DNA of 64,000 nt from Echinometra lucunter. Its lineage: Eukaryota > Echinodermata > Echinoidea > Camarodonta > Echinometridae. Below the pieces are notes generated by a model. That model was not told the origin of the DNA, made no database searches, and was given only the letters and a program-made list of their open reading frames with translations. Numbering within the stretch: the first letter of the stretch is position 1; every line of letters begins with the position of its first letter. The stretch spans positions 2,146,559-2,210,558 of the forward strand of contig CM057156.1 in assembly GCA_029962745.1 (NCBI GenBank), in the 5' to 3' direction. The position numbers were made by a program, and so were the translations under genes. Shown here one piece after another: positions 22,447 to 35,800 of this stretch.

Positions 22447-25414
22447 AGATTATTTCAAAAAATAAGGAATTAAAGAAAATATGTTTGTCAAGTTTAAGAA
22501 TATGTTTGAGAGGATGGTATTTGTTGAGGGGGAAGTTTTTTCCGAAAAAGCACGCCCAAAAAAAAAATAAATAAATAAATAACTCGAAAAGGGACCTGTG
22601 TGATTTTGACCGGGAGATAAAATTTGTTTATAGAGTGGGGTATGGAAAACATACAGGTGGTCACGCATGTTTGTTTACAGTGATTCTGACTTCCCCTCTC
22701 CTCCGTAGTCCGATCTGCTATGCCTTTGGAACCCTACATTTGGGTGAGATTTTCCTGTTATTATGACTGCATGTATTCCTTGAGAATAGAAGAGTTTGAA
22801 TTGTCAACAGAATGACTCATTAGATTACGGGATGAAAGTCTTTAAGCATCCTCAAGTTCATTGGGATCTCAAACGATCTTACCAATAATTATATCAAACA
22901 AACTAGTCCTGAATTGAACTCTTATCTCCCGGCAGTTTGTCTTTCTTTGTTTTCCGAGTAAGCTAGGCAATATAGCTGGCATCTCCTTCCATAGGAACTT
23001 TCAGATGTCATGTAAAACAGGCAGGGAAAATCATGAAGTTTATTTCATCATTTTTACCCACATTTACCCTTTTAACATTCAACATTCAAGGCAGTCCCAT
23101 TCCCAGCAGCCTACCCCGCCCCCCTGTCTGTACCCCCTTCTCTTTTTCTATCTCTCTCTCTTTCTCTCTGTTTCTCGCTCTCTCTTACCCGTAATAGTAA
23201 CTTTTATTTTTCACACTATTACATGGGCACAAGTTACGCAACCTTTACCATACCAGTAGCATTTGCACAATAGAAACTGACTTTATACATTTTGACTAGT
23301 GGCCAACTAAATGGAGACAGTATTAAAGCAAGGAGGTTACGAGTATGTAGTGCCTCCTTTCTATAACAAAACACCGTGTTGCACTTCTGTTTCCCCTTCT
23401 ATCGTGACAGAAATATTAAATATGGACACATTTCAACATTTCATGCAAAAATGAACATCGTTAAGAGAGACGTTAAAAGAAATATTTATTCCAATAACAG
23501 CTAGCCTAATGATACTAACAACATTTAGGTTGTAATACTCAGGCTAGCTATAGATGTACCAATATTGCTCTTTATGCGGGCCCAGCAAATTATACCCTAG
23601 CATTGCCAGGTGCCCATGTAATACACCTGGGTCGAGAAGGAAAATGTGGGCAGAACACCACGAGAGAATCTCGGAAAGTAAAAGCCTTTAAAGCACTATA
23701 ATATACCAATGTTCTCCCATGAGCACTGTGTCTCTTCCATTGACAACCGGACTGTGAATTATTTGTGACCATATCCCATCAAAATACAATTTTCGATGGG
23801 TAAAAATATCAAAATTGCTTTATATTTTCTAAAATTTTTTACTAATACATTGTATAAAGTGATGTGCTTTTATAAACTGTATTATATTTCTATAGCAAAA
23901 TAATTGAAATGTTGTATGACATTGATCACGTTATTTATGCTAGTCAGCACAAAACCCACAAAACTAGAAGTAATATTCAGCATATTGATATACAGGACCC
24001 GGACAGGATTGTGCTGATTGATTCCATTCGGTAATATCTGAAAAGAATTACCATGGCAGCCAAACTTTGACAGGTCTGAAACCATTGATTAATTCCGATC
24101 GAATCCCTATTCATATTAGAAGAGAAAGCTTACATTTTGGGTGTAGTGTTCTTTTATTTTGGATTATCTTATGTGCACACAGTGAAAAGAAAACAACCTC
24201 GTTTCGTATGCAACGGCATGCACATGTGGCCAAATAGTCTTTTCAGTAAACCTTCAGTAAGAAAATGATAAAAAATACATACATACACAAGTTTGAAATG
24301 GATTCCGAAAAGCGTGTTCGGTAGCAGAAAGAATACTTTTTTAATCATCACAAGATATTATTCAAATGGTTTGACCTTACGGCAAACTCATTTTGTCCTT
24401 TTAATCAATGAATTTCACTTGAAGGTCTGAAAATAGAAACTACACTGGGAAATTGACAGTCGTGAGTGCTGTACAGTGTGCGAAAGTTCGAAGTTTCTGT
24501 AACGTTACATCGCATAAAATCGCCCAGTTACAAGTGCTTGAGGAATGCCATTACCCCCAAACCCCAAACGGATCTATTCTAGGGGAATTTATGTTAAAAG
24601 TAATTTCATTTTGATATATTTCAACTATTCACTATTTTGTTATATTATATGTTGTAATTTGGTCTATTACATGATTATTCACAATGAAACAATACTGATC
24701 AGAGAATGAGAAGTGAGAAAGAAAACGAAAAGAAAGGGGAGAATGAGACCAGTTAAAAAAAAAGAAAAGAAATTTGGATGAAAAGAGAGAGGAATACTAG
24801 AAAGAAAAAGGGGAAAAGAGAGAAAGATGCAGGATAAAGGGAGAGAGAGAGAGGGGAAGAGTGAAATTGGGATGAGAAAGGTAAAACCCAAAAAGAAAAC
24901 AAAAAATGAGTGTACGTAGGCCTAAGAAAGAACAATTAAAAAAATCCCATTCCTCGATCATTTCCCCTATCTGATTTCTTCTTCCCTTCTCTCCCCCCTC
25001 TCTCTTTCTCTGTCTTCTTCTTTTCTCCTCATTTTTCATACTCTCTTTATTGGCATCTCTTTTCATGATATAATCTCCGTATAATCTTCGATTAGGGGAC
25101 CATTTCATGACAGTTTCTACTAACAACTCTTATACGCTAAAACATATGATTGCCTGAGAGGAAATTGATCAGTAAAGGATGAAAAATAATAGAGAACACA
25201 GAAAATAGCATAAAGAAAAAAAGAAGAAAGGAAGACGAAGAAAAAAATATAAGTTAACAACTAAAAAACAAATTCACAGCCACAATATAATGGACTGAAA
25301 ATTTTATACTTAACAAATTAATATTCTGATAAGAGAAAGAAAACGAAAAGGTAGAAGAAGAAGAAAAAAAATCATAAATTGCACTTACAAACAGATAAAT
25401 TAGAATTGAATTAC

Positions 25415-25416
<2 letters not shown>
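22447..25416. other. Non-coding stretch
   Basis: No splice-supported coding region. Contains CT-rich (23130-23190) and GA-rich (24700-24880) patches, and CT-rich text at 24970-25030. Confidence 0.45.

Positions 25417-25445
<29 letters not shown>
25417..25445. repeat. C-run
   Basis: About 29 consecutive C, the longest C homopolymer in the window. Confidence 0.95.
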
Positions 25446-25995
25446 GTGTGTTCTTGAAGTAAAAATCGCATCCTACTCGCAAAATTAACTCGTTGGCGAT
25501 CGTTGGCGGCATTCAATACAGCTCGCCAGTTTACGCGTGGTGGTCGTTGGCAGTCGTAATAACATGAGGTTAGTGTTTTCACTGAGCCCCCTCAGCGATT
25601 TTAGTAAGTGCTGTGATACCCATATAGATGGTGATACCGTCCTCTCCCCTTCTCTTTTTGTCTTTCATTATCCCCTGACTACATACGGACCTGTACCTAC
25701 GGACCCAAGACTTCTTTTTTTGGTTGTTCATGTTCAAATCACGCCCTCTATGGCGTGGCGTTGTATTCTAAAGGTAAGCCTAATAATGTCCACCTATAAT
25801 AATTAAAACTCACCTCAAGTTCTCTATTCAACAGTACGAACATCTGACATAGCAACCAAAAAAGCATCTCTTGTCGCTAGATGACGACCGTGAGTTCGGA
25901 ATGCTCTGCTTTTATCAGACAAAGAGGGCGCCCTTTAGAATCCACTCTGGAATGATGGAATGAGAGCTCGAGCTCGCTCGAGAAACAATTTTGTT
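25446..25995. other. Non-coding stretch with inverted motif
   Basis: GCCCTC...TTCTAAAGG near 25743 is mirrored by CCTTTAGAATCCAC near 25932, consistent with a small degraded foldback. An 89-codon plus frame at 25537-25806 lacks support. Confidence 0.35.
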
Positions 25996-26055
25996 CTCCT
26001 CCTCCTCCTCCTCCTCCTCCTCCTCCTCCTCCTCAATCTTCTTCTTCTTCTCTCT
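25996..26055. repeat. (CTC)n then (CTT)n microsatellite
   Basis: About 13 CTC units followed by CTT units. Confidence 0.95.
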
Positions 26056-28186
26056 CACTCTTTCTCCCTCTAGCAAAAGCATGGGCCGTCGATCCATGTC
26101 CTCACTGGGAGAGAGATGAAAAGGCAATAGGTCGATTGCACTGAAGCCCCCACCCCCCCCTTCTCCCTCTGCGAAGCGGTGTAGGCTGGGGTATCGCTAG
26201 ATAGACCGATCAAAAGAGGAGGGGGAGGGGTGATGACTGTCAGAACCTGTCCTCCATTAGTTTACATATCCCTGGCCACAAAATTTTATCATTCATTAGT
26301 TAGACTGAATAAATTGCCAAAGATCCCATTCCCCATGAACGAAAGAGGAAAATGAAAACGAAATGTTGTCAAATTTTTTATACCAGCACAGGAGAAACAG
26401 TATTGTACTTTCATATTCCCTAATAGATACAACATTAACAAAAAAGAAATATTATAAGTAAATAAGTTTCGGGAGCTATCGAAATGCTGTTTTCAGAAGA
26501 ATTTTCGAGAGATGGTCCAATAATTGAACCCCTTTCCTTCTCACAACGCTCCCGGTAGCTACCTCATAATTCAGTTCAAAAGTATTTGTCTCATTTAAAA
26601 GAACGTATTAAGAAACTGAGGTCCGTTTGTTTGTTTGTTTGTTTTCAGTATCCTTCGGAATACAACTTTGAAACCTTCATCGTAAGTATCTGGGAGCGAT
26701 TCCTTTTAGCAGATGAAGTTCATCTTCTTTAATGTACTCCACTCGTTTGATTTATTCGACACAGAAATATTCACAAAGTGCATTTAAGAATAAAACATTT
26801 CAATGAAGAGCAAAGTCGTGGTCTTGTGAAACGATGACCAGAAAGACGTGTACTGGAATATTAATCGCCTAGAATATAGTTATTTGTATTCAGTTATCGG
26901 TAAACATCATTTTCAATATATAAAAAAAGACTCCATTCATTCAGTATTTACAGCTCCTAAAGATCATTTATTAAACATTGAAATGAGCAACATCTATAGC
27001 TAGTAATTCGTTACAAATACTAAAATAAGTAGTGTTAAGATTAGGAATAATCATGATAATTATAAATGTCACATGGTCATTTAAATGAATTATAAAAAAA
27101 AAAAAAAGGAATTGACAATTTATCATTTGTTTTGTAAATGATGATTACAAATACTTTGTGTTATGATTCATTGTAAAAATTCTTTTGTATTTTATTTTAT
27201 GCATGTTATCTGAAAAAAATTGTACATAAATCAATGCAGAAGAAAATTAATAAATCAAATCAAATCAAATCATTATAAAATTGTAACGTCAGAGCGTCTA
27301 TTGCTTGATAGTGTCATATTAACAAAGAACCAATCTGAAATTTATCATGATTAATGATAATAACTGGTAACGAGAATTCCTTTTTTTCCATTCTTAATGC
27401 ATTAATGTGATAAAATTTTCACACTTCTACATACAATAGGTAGAGGGGCCAAATGCTCCCCTAGATTTTCCATTGCAAGTAACACACTAAATCTCTGGCA
27501 TTTTTTTTTATTATTTTGTCAAATGAAAACAAATCGCCACTAAAACAGTGAATGCCCTCAGGAATTCAGCTCCCTCATTATTAATTAATTACGAGCGAAG
27601 TTGAGGGTGGCAACAATAAACGTACAAGTTCAAAATGGAAAAAAAAAATGTTAGGCCTGGTCTATGATAAAGTTTTAAGATCTCTGTGGGATGAAAAGAA
27701 ATAATTTCATCTTCAGATTTTGTAGTATATATTCCATCACTATAATTCAGAATTAGTATAATGAGTTTAAGTCAAGTTAGAATAAGACAAAACTAAAAAA
27801 TAGTGCAAACACAGCTGTTCTAGTATCATAATTTCATTGACAGGCGTGTAAAGGCATTGAGTTCATGCATCAACGATATGCAAGATATTTTTTATTCTGT
27901 ACGTTGGTATGATGATACAAACTCTTTAATTTCTGAATATAAGTAATACAATAAAAATACTTAATCATTCAGCGTATCTCCCACCATTAGTGACAGCGAT
28001 CACAGTTACCAGTAAGCACATACTTTTAAACTAATCTGACTTTGAAAACCAAAATATATAGTGGGCAAATACAATCAACTGCTAGATAATAATAAGTAAA
28101 CGGATTTTCTGTCCTATACTGCAATCTTTGATTATATGATTCCACCGTCTAATTATCTCATTGGCAACTTTATCTCAGTAACAAGA
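26056..28186. other. Non-coding stretch, nothing recognised
   Basis: AT-rich with short A-runs and no frame over 60 codons. I see no repeat family or RNA gene. Confidence 0.5.
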
Positions 28187-28412
28187 CAGATAACATATAA
28201 TGTAGGTATGATTTTTTTCCCCGCATGGGTAAATCATTATAAATCTAAAAATTGTCATGGCACTTTAATAATTCTCAGCTTTAATCCGATGCATAATAAC
28301 AGATAACATATAATGTAGGTATGATTTTTTTCCCCTCATGGGTAAATCATTATAAATCTAGAAATTGTCATGGCACTTTAATAATTCTCAGCTTTAATCC
28401 GCTGCATAATCT
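28187..28412. repeat. 113-bp tandem duplication
   Basis: Copies at 28187-28299 and 28300-28412 start CAGATAACATATAATGTAGG and differ at only a few bases. Recent duplication. Confidence 0.9.
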
Positions 28413-28559
28413 CTAGATTATAATAAAAATGAGACATGTTGTCATGTTAGTTTTGCTCCCCCCCCCCTTTGTGTGTGTGTGTGTGTCTTTGCTTGTCGCA
28501 TTTGTATTGCCAAGAAACCCCTTATCGATAAAACACTTGTCAAGGAAACCCCCTGTCAA

Positions 28560-29440
28560 GTGATCCCCTTTCAAATGATCCCTTATACAGATCCCTTGTC
28601 AACGGAACCCTTGTCAACAGATCCCCTGTCAATAGATCCCTTGTCAACGGAACCCTTGTCAACAGATCCCTTATCAACAGATCCCTTGTCAACAGATCCC
28701 TTGTCAACCGATCCCTTGTCAACCGATCCCTTGTCAACAGATCCCTTGTCAACAGATCCCTTGTCAACCGATCCCTTGTCAACAGACCCCTTGTCAACAG
28801 ATCCCTTGTCAACCGATCCCTTGTCAACCGATCCCTTGTCAACAGAGGCCTTGCCAACAGAGCCCTTGCCAACATAGCCCTTGCCAAAAGAGCCCTTGTC
28901 ATCAGAGCCCTTGTCAATAGATCCCTTGTTAACCGATCCCTTGTCAATCGATCCCTTGTCAAAATAACCTTTGTCAACGGAACCCTTGTCAATAGAATCT
29001 TTGTCAGTGAAACCTTTGTCAACAGACCACTTGTCAACCGAACCTTTGCCAATGTCCTTGTCAACATAACCCTTGTCCATGGAACCCTTGTCAACGGAAA
29101 CTTTCTCAATGTAACCCTTGTCAACAGAACCTTTGTTAATTTCCTTGTCAACGGAACCCTTATCAACGGATCTCTTGACGTCGGAATTCTTGTTAACTGA
29201 GTCCTTGACAACGGATCCCTTGTCAACTGAATCCATTTCAACTGAAACCTTGTCAGCTGTCTCTTTGCTAACTAAATCCTTGCCAGCTGAACCTTTATCA
29301 GCTGAATCTATTTCAGCCATTTCAACTGAACCCTTGTCAACTGTATCCCTGGCAACTAATCCTGTGCCAACGGAACCTTTGTCAACCGAGTCCTTTCCAG
29401 CTATGTCACCCTTGTCAGCTGCATCCATTTCAGCCATCTT
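28560..29440. repeat. 15-bp minisatellite array
   Basis: The plus-strand unit is ATCCCTTGTCAACAG with variants at the AACNG position and in ATCCC/AACCC. The same DNA contains the candidate DKGSV frame. Homogeneity is greatest at 28630-28850 and decays toward 29440. Confidence 0.95.
28583..29437 (-). CDS. Candidate repetitive protein made of DKGSV pentapeptides
   Basis: An uninterrupted 284-codon frame starts MAEMDAADKG and continues as about 55 copies of a five-residue unit, consensus D-K-G-S-V, ending GSV and stop. Units near the start (high coordinates) are diverged (e.g. DKGYI, KETAD). Those toward the end are almost identical, so the array grew at its 3' end. Length changes keep the frame: two four-residue units occur, DKEI and DKDI. 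Unit differences mostly fall on third positions of Gly and Ser codons. However, the 15-bp period makes other frames open too: a 233-codon minus frame and two shorter plus frames. No signal peptide or known domain. It could be a structural or secreted repeat protein, or a minisatellite only. No promoter or splice evidence. Confidence 0.4.
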   Translation of the reverse strand: MAEMDAADKGDIAGKDSVDKGSVGTGLVARDTVDKGSVEMAEIDSADKGSAGKDLVSKETADKVSVEMDSVDKGSVVKDSVNKNSDVKRSVDKGSVDKEINKGSVDKGYIEKVSVDKGSMDKGYVDKDIGKGSVDKWSVDKGFTDKDSIDKGSVDKGYFDKGSIDKGSVNKGSIDKGSDDKGSFGKGYVGKGSVGKASVDKGSVDKGSVDKGSVDKGSVDKGSVDKGSVDKGSVDKGSVDKGSVDKGSVDKGSVDKGSVDKGSVDKGSIDRGSVDKGSVDKGSV

Positions 29441-29640
29441 AACCTGGCTTTTGTCACTTGATGAGCGGAATAGCAGCTGTTGGATCCTTACATGTAAATT
29501 CAGTTTCGGGAGCCGTTTCAGTCACGCCAGATTCTCCTTCCCAGTCCTGTTAACAAAGGCTTGAATCTGGTGACATATCAAAGCAAACAAACAAACAGAC
29601 ACTGCCAGCGAAAATACTGAGAAATGTTCTCCCTCCCTCT

Positions 29641-29905
29641 CAGGGGCGGCACGAGGGTATTTTGATGGGGGGGGGGGGGGGGAGGGGTTCAAATGGCCCA
29701 TAGGTGAGTTTATTGACGTTTTAAAAGAAAAAAATACGGGTAATATATAGTTACATAACCCAACCATCTCTTTTCCCATATTGTTCCTTCTTCTTTGCCC
29801 TCTTTTTTTTCTTTGTCTCCTCTTTTGTTCTTCCTTTTTTTTTTTGGGGGGGGGTAACTTGAAAATCGTAGGGGGCGGTCGCCCCTCCCTCATAGCGCCG
29901 CCCTG
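29641..29905. mobile_element. Small hAT-like non-autonomous element
   Basis: The ends are CAGGGGCGGC and GCCGCCCTG. The flanks read CTCCCTCT and CTCCCTCA, an 8-bp target duplication with one mismatch. Both facts are typical of hAT elements. It contains a G-run at 29668-29682 and has no ORF of its own. Confidence 0.55.
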
Positions 29906-30094
29906 CTCCCTCACTTACTTTCTCCCTCTCCCTCTGCTCCTCCTTTGTTTCTTCTTTTCTCGACTTTTCCTGTCCTCCTTATCTTCCTTTCTATTTCTCT
30001 CATCCGCTCTCACTCTCTCACACCCACCCTCCTATAAACCCACCCCTCACAAACACACACTCTCGGAGATTCAAAGATCATTCTCTCTCTCTCC

Positions 30095-30136
<42 letters not shown>

Positions 30137-30873
30137 ATCTCATCGCATCCTTCTCTTACACACTTTAACACCCTAAAAATACATACTTTAAATTCCCCCA
30201 TACATCTGTTCTCTCAATTTGTTATTTCATATCTGACAGAGGATTACATCTCAAATTTTTAATTTTTGAAATGAACCATGTGATAAGGCAAAAGATGAGG
30301 GGAAGGTGCTCCGGCGGCAATTACTCTGCGACTACTTTCTCACTTAATTCTAGATTTCCACACTGTTCCTTTAATCCTAATCCTACAACCTAAACGCATT
30401 TGCAGTTTTAAACATGATCCTATATTACTGACGAAAGAAGGCCAGAACATGTGGGAGCAGCGAATTAATAAATCCAGGCATAATAGGCATGATAGGAGTT
30501 TGTGTGACACACCACCGTTCTGACTGATATAATTTAAACAAATAATTCATGAACTAATTAAACCATACTATAGTGAATATCAAAGTAGTGTAGGATATGC
30601 TTAAAACAGTTAAACAGATGCCAGTGTAAGATTAAACCCAGTAGGGACTACAAAGAATTTGGCCTCATTTAGTCATATGACACTTTTAAAAATAAAACTG
30701 TACTTTGCTTTAAGTCACATCTTCTGAAAGCTCAAGCCATTTTTGAGGGTGCCCGTAGTGTTACATTTATTCCACAAAATTTAGAAACGCGGAATCCACT
30801 TTCGCTTCCTTATTGACTTTATATGAATGTCAACAACATACCTCCCGAAATTGAACCAGAAAAAATAGAATGA
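29906..30873. other. Non-coding stretch, CT-rich
   Basis: (CT)n at about 30080-30137 and pyrimidine-rich flanks. No gene seen. Confidence 0.6.
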
Positions 30874-31237
30874 ACACACTAAGGGTTCAATTTTGTACCC
30901 TTCAAATGCAACATCGGGAGCTCCTTTATCATTTTTATGGGTAAAACTTTGCACCCAAAGAAGTATTATGCACCATTAAGGGTGCAGTGAACTACATTTT
31001 GCACCCTTAAGAGTTCAAAGTTGTATACCCTTAATAGGGAAGGTGCAAAATTGCACCCTTTTGACTGCAAAATATTCTGCACCCTTAAAGGTGCATAGTT
31101 GAACCTTTAAAGGTGCAGGCAGGTATTTCCTGTGCAAACAAGTACACCTTTTCCATGTAGTTTGTAAGACTGTTCCCCAGGAGGTGCTGCCATGGTTGCA
31201 TTTAGGGTGCAAAATTGAACCTTTCATTCTAAGTGTG
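30874..31237. mobile_element. MITE with palindromic GCACCCTTAAGGGTGC-type repeats
   Basis: ACACTAAGGGTTCAATTTTG at the left is mirrored by CAAAATTGAAC...TAAGTGTG at the right. The interior is a chain of short units of TTGCACCCTTAA and its complement, so nearly any part can fold. Non-coding. Confidence 0.65.
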
Positions 31238-31873
31238 AAGGGTGACAAGACCATAAAAGACCCCCTCCCCTCTTAGAAATACACGAAGTGTTTGAAACAG
31301 CTCTGCTGCTGCTGCTAATAGACTTAATACTACTGTCTTGAGCTTTTCAGGCAAGCCACCAAACAATATACCAACTGGCATGGCAGGAAATCATGAAACG
31401 GATATAGTTTTCCAGATTAGGGTTGAGTTCAATGTCTCTTTATGTGCTTAACATAACGGGGGAAAATGTACAGAGACACCAAGTTTGCAAGTCAGGAAAT
31501 TCATCAAACTTAGTTTCCAAGCCTAAAAATGTATATCAGTTTTGACAATAAAGCAAGATATATAGCTAAATTCAAACATCGAAGCCTGGATGAGACTTGC
31601 AAGGCCACATTTGCATCGACAAAAATGCATGTCAGCTTAAAGCTCCTTATGGCAAAGATTACAGCAGAATGACTTGATTAAGTATTTTATAGGTGCCCAT
31701 AGCAAATTTTAAGATAAGGAGGCAGACCAATACTCCCCCCCCCTTTTGCTATTGTAGCGTTTTATATTAGTTTAAACTCGTTTAATTGCTTGATATGCTA
31801 AATTAGGTCCTAAAAATTCGTTGAAAAAACTTTCCCTTTATTTTTGTATTTGGTTTATGACACCAATGGTTCT
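31238..31873. other. Non-coding stretch, nothing recognised
   Basis: No long frame, RNA gene or repeat family seen. Confidence 0.5.
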
Positions 31874-32047
31874 AGGATAACTCACCCGGGAGGACAACTC
31901 CCCCGATACGATTCCCACCTGACAACTCCCCCTGGAGCACAGCTCCCCTGGAGGACAGCTACCCCGAGGGCAAATCTCCCCGGAGGACATTTTTCCCGGA
32001 TGAGAACTCTCCAAGGACAGCTCCCCAGTGCCCGGGGGAGTTGTCCT
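31874..32047. mobile_element. Short element of GGACAACTCCCC units with inverted ends
   Basis: AGGATAACTCACCCGGG at the left mirrors CCCGGGGGAGTTGTCCT at the right. In between are about eight degenerate copies of GGAGGACAGCTCCCC spaced by 16-24 bp. The 79-codon plus frame across it is an artefact. Confidence 0.6.
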
Positions 32048-32865
32048 GATCCAATGTCTACTTATATCTCAAAAGCAATCTGAGGTACTTACAGTGACTT
32101 GAGAATTTCGAAAATTGTCAGCAAAGGTTGGTTGTAGCCAACAAAGGTAAAGCAGGCCGGCGATTGGAAGAAATTTTCACAAATTATCTGGCTAATGTAG
32201 CTTTTATGGAATGTAACAAGAATGAAACTTGGTTCCCATCCAGTGACACGTACCTAGGGCGGAAGGTGGGCAAGTATCCGCCAGTCGGTATTTTGAGGGG
32301 TATTATGACGCGAAAATGCAACAAAACAAAGGTATAGACATACATAGATAAAGGTATACAAAGGTATAGGAAAAATGAGAATACATTCATTGAACAATTT
32401 TTTTTAAAATTCATGAATAATGAACTTCATAACATGATTACAACATTAAAATTTACAATCAAACAATCAATTAACACTGAGATTAGCACTATGTAATTTT
32501 GATAGTTTATACATGATTACTTTGAAAACAAGCTTTGTTTGCAATTAATTGAGGGAGCCACACTCTACAAGCATTGCTTTTTAGTTGATCCTCCATTTCC
32601 ATACGCCTACTTGGAATATCAGCTCATACTGTATATTGTTTTGTAGATTTACTTTATTTCATAATTCCAATTATGGAAATGTATTATGTTATTGTACAAC
32701 ATTATTCATGTACATTTATGTATGTTTGATTTCTTTCAAACTTTGTTATGATTTGCTGGAAATGAAAAACAAACCATTAAACAACTGACATTACCATCAA
32801 TATTGTTCTACACTTAATAAAAATGTAAAAAAAAAAAAAAAAAAAGAAGAAGAAGATCTGGACAC
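32048..32865. other. Region downstream of death-domain gene 1
   Basis: Holds an A-run at 32829-32845 just beyond the stop of death-domain gene 1 (minus strand). No other gene seen. Confidence 0.45.
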
Positions 32866-35800
32866 TTAAAATTGCATTGGCTCGTCAGCCGGCATCGCAG
32901 TCCTCGTGCCAGACCCAGTCGCAGTAGAGGCCTCTGCTCTCTCACCTACAAAGGATTGAGAAGATACTTAAGTAAGCGCCCAACTGTGTGCCTTCAGTCA
33001 TAAACTTTATTCTATACACAGGTGATCGAATATAGGCTTATAGTGTATTTTGATGATGAAATAACACTTCTACCATGAAAAGGAGTATATTTTCCTCACT
33101 TGCTAAGTTCACTTGTTTAATAATGTTGGTTTTGGAAAGCAAACGAATTGGGCAAGTGAGGTGACCGAATGAACAATTTAGATGTTTCATAGGCTCATAG
33201 TGTAATTTTCTGAAGGGGTTACTTCTTCTAGAATAAAAAAAGTGTGTGTTTCCTCGCTCGCTTCGCTGGCTCGTAATATTTAGAAACATGATTTCGGACA
33301 GCAAACAACGGATCAGCCAAAATGAGATGCATGATATAGGCATATAATTGGCCTATAGTGTGTTTTTTTATTACAAAATAATACGTCTCTCATAGCAAGA
33401 TAGTCCTTATTTTCGGCTCGCTCGCTTCGCGAGCTCGCAAAATTAAAAAAAAAAAAAAAAACTGGTGTGGTTCATAATTTAGCAAGATGCGCCATTTTCT
33501 CAAAATCTAAAAACGCGTTACGTTCATATCAGAGACCCCTTGTTTCAAGATCACCGTTGTTATTGTTGAGAACACATTTTGATATTTGCACTCTTTTCGC
33601 GACTATTAGCGAAAATTCACGTCATTTTGGTGACAGCACTTCTAAATGAATGAGATAATGCGAGAAATAGAAGGTTGTGAATATAATTACCTGGCGTGCC
33701 GCTAGGAGGAGAGGGAAGGGAGACAGGTTGATCGACCAATGTTTCCGCTTCCGAAGGGATAGGAATCCTTAACATCTCTAATTCTGGAGACAAGAACAAA
33801 ATAGATTTTCAAGAAAACTTGTTGACACTTGTGACTAAATTAAATACATTTCTACAAGACGTCCTTATTAATCTCCTTTCAGAAAAAAACTGCCTATGGT
33901 CCACCCTATCCCCTCTAAGATTTTCTTGTGATATTAAAGTCTACCCTAATAGGCCTATATCATGAATTATCTAAATCATTTTACTCTTTGAAGTGAATTG
34001 ATATGAGGAAGAATTACACTATTTGAACATACAACTACTTTCCTTTATCTTTCCTTCATGTTTGTATTGTAGAGTATTTTATACTTTAGATACGCTGATA
34101 TGCTGTTAGGAACCTGGTAGTGTTTAATAAAGGCTGTTCGTGAAGTTACGAATGACTAAGTTACGAACGACTTGAATGTAGCAAGCCAAATAGAATTTTC
34201 AGTGATTATAAATCTCATCAGCTAAATGTGAAATATACAGACGAAGACCAACATTACTTTTATTCACAAACATTTTTATTGGGAAGTATTTTTGCCACAA
34301 TTTGAGATTATGGAAATGTAGTCACACTTTGTTAAAACGTTAGTAAAAAAAATTAGGCATCCCATTTGGCTGTTCATATTCAAGTCACGAATCTTTGAAT
34401 CTGAATCTGAAGTCGTTCGTAAAGTCATCGTAACTAAAGGCCCGGTCCCACTGGTGTGAGGATTAATTGCGCATGAATAGCGTATACAAATTTCGGGCGT
34501 TCGTTGTCGTCCGCAACAAAATTGACCAAAAATGACAAATCCGTATGAATTACGGATATATTAATAGTGTACAGCGAAGATATGACGAATAAAAATGGAT
34601 ATTTCACGAATAAAAGCGAATACGAGTGCGGATGCTTTCCGATGAGAAGTATAACTGGTAAATGTTGACGAATGTATTGCAAACATTGCGGACATATAAC
34701 GAACAATCACGGATGTATAACGTATGTATTGAGGAAACGGATCGGATTGTTCGCAAATCACATACAAAGCAGACGTAATGCAAACGCACTATTTGTGGCA
34801 AGTCTGTTTGCATTCGCTACAAGTTATTTTAGTTCGGGATGTAGACGTGATAGGCACGCTGTATATCCGTTTTACACACTGTCCCACTCCACCGCCCAGC
34901 CGCAATACCCCGTCAGTTGCGGATAACAGCGGATATTCAGCGCATAGATTAGTATGTATTGCGTATGTATTGCGTATGTATTGCGTATGTATGGCGGATG
35001 CTCATCCGCAGCCAAAATTTTGTGCTGCTCAAAAATCCTGGGAACGGAAAAACGTGCCTTTGCGGATAATTACGGACGTATGCGGATGTCGACCGACTCA
35101 TACAAGCATGTTTCACGTATATTGCGGCTGTTTAACGAATATAAACCAATTTTGTGCGCAATTCATACGCAACTCTTCCTAAACGCCAGTGGGACCGGGC
35201 CTTAACGAACAGCTTTATGAAACACCCCCTCCCCTCTATTTGTTAAAAGTGAGCAAAATAGAGATCGAAAATTTTATCTTCAAGATTGTTATGATGTAAT
35301 CATTCCCAGGTTTTTCATTATTTTGAATCTCAAGTTACTAAAATTAATGTTTGTGGAATGGACACGATCTGGAAAGTCATTAAATGGGCCCATATTCAAG
35401 TGTATATGTGATACACAATTGCATTTGTGGGTGTGTGTGTGTGTGTGTGCAGAAAGGTTATACATGCCATTGTGGCCATTATTCTTATGGCAATCAGTAT
35501 TGTAGTTAAGGCACAAAACTAGATAGCTATGACCAAGGTTTGAATCCTCAAGACCAAGACCAAGGCTTTGAACCCCCCAAAATAAGGACAAAGCATGAAA
35601 CCTCAAGTTCAAGGCATAAATCATAAGATGATAGAAACAGATTGACACCCCCAAAGTCGAATTCTGCATTGGAAGGTGCGTTAAATTTAATCCGAACAGT
35701 AAAACCCCAAAGTTTGACAAGATTGTTTCTGTTAGACATAGATAAAAATCAAAGACATGAAAGAGTAGTCTATGTACCTCTTTCGATAACAGTGGCAGGG

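Noticed and set aside
28473..28877. Plus-strand STDPL repeat frame
   Set aside because: Antisense of the DKGSV array; interrupted by a stop near 28876 and shorter than the minus frame. Kept only as a counter-hypothesis.
28560..29440. CRISPR array
   Set aside because: The 15-bp units are contiguous without unique spacers, and the genome is eukaryotic.
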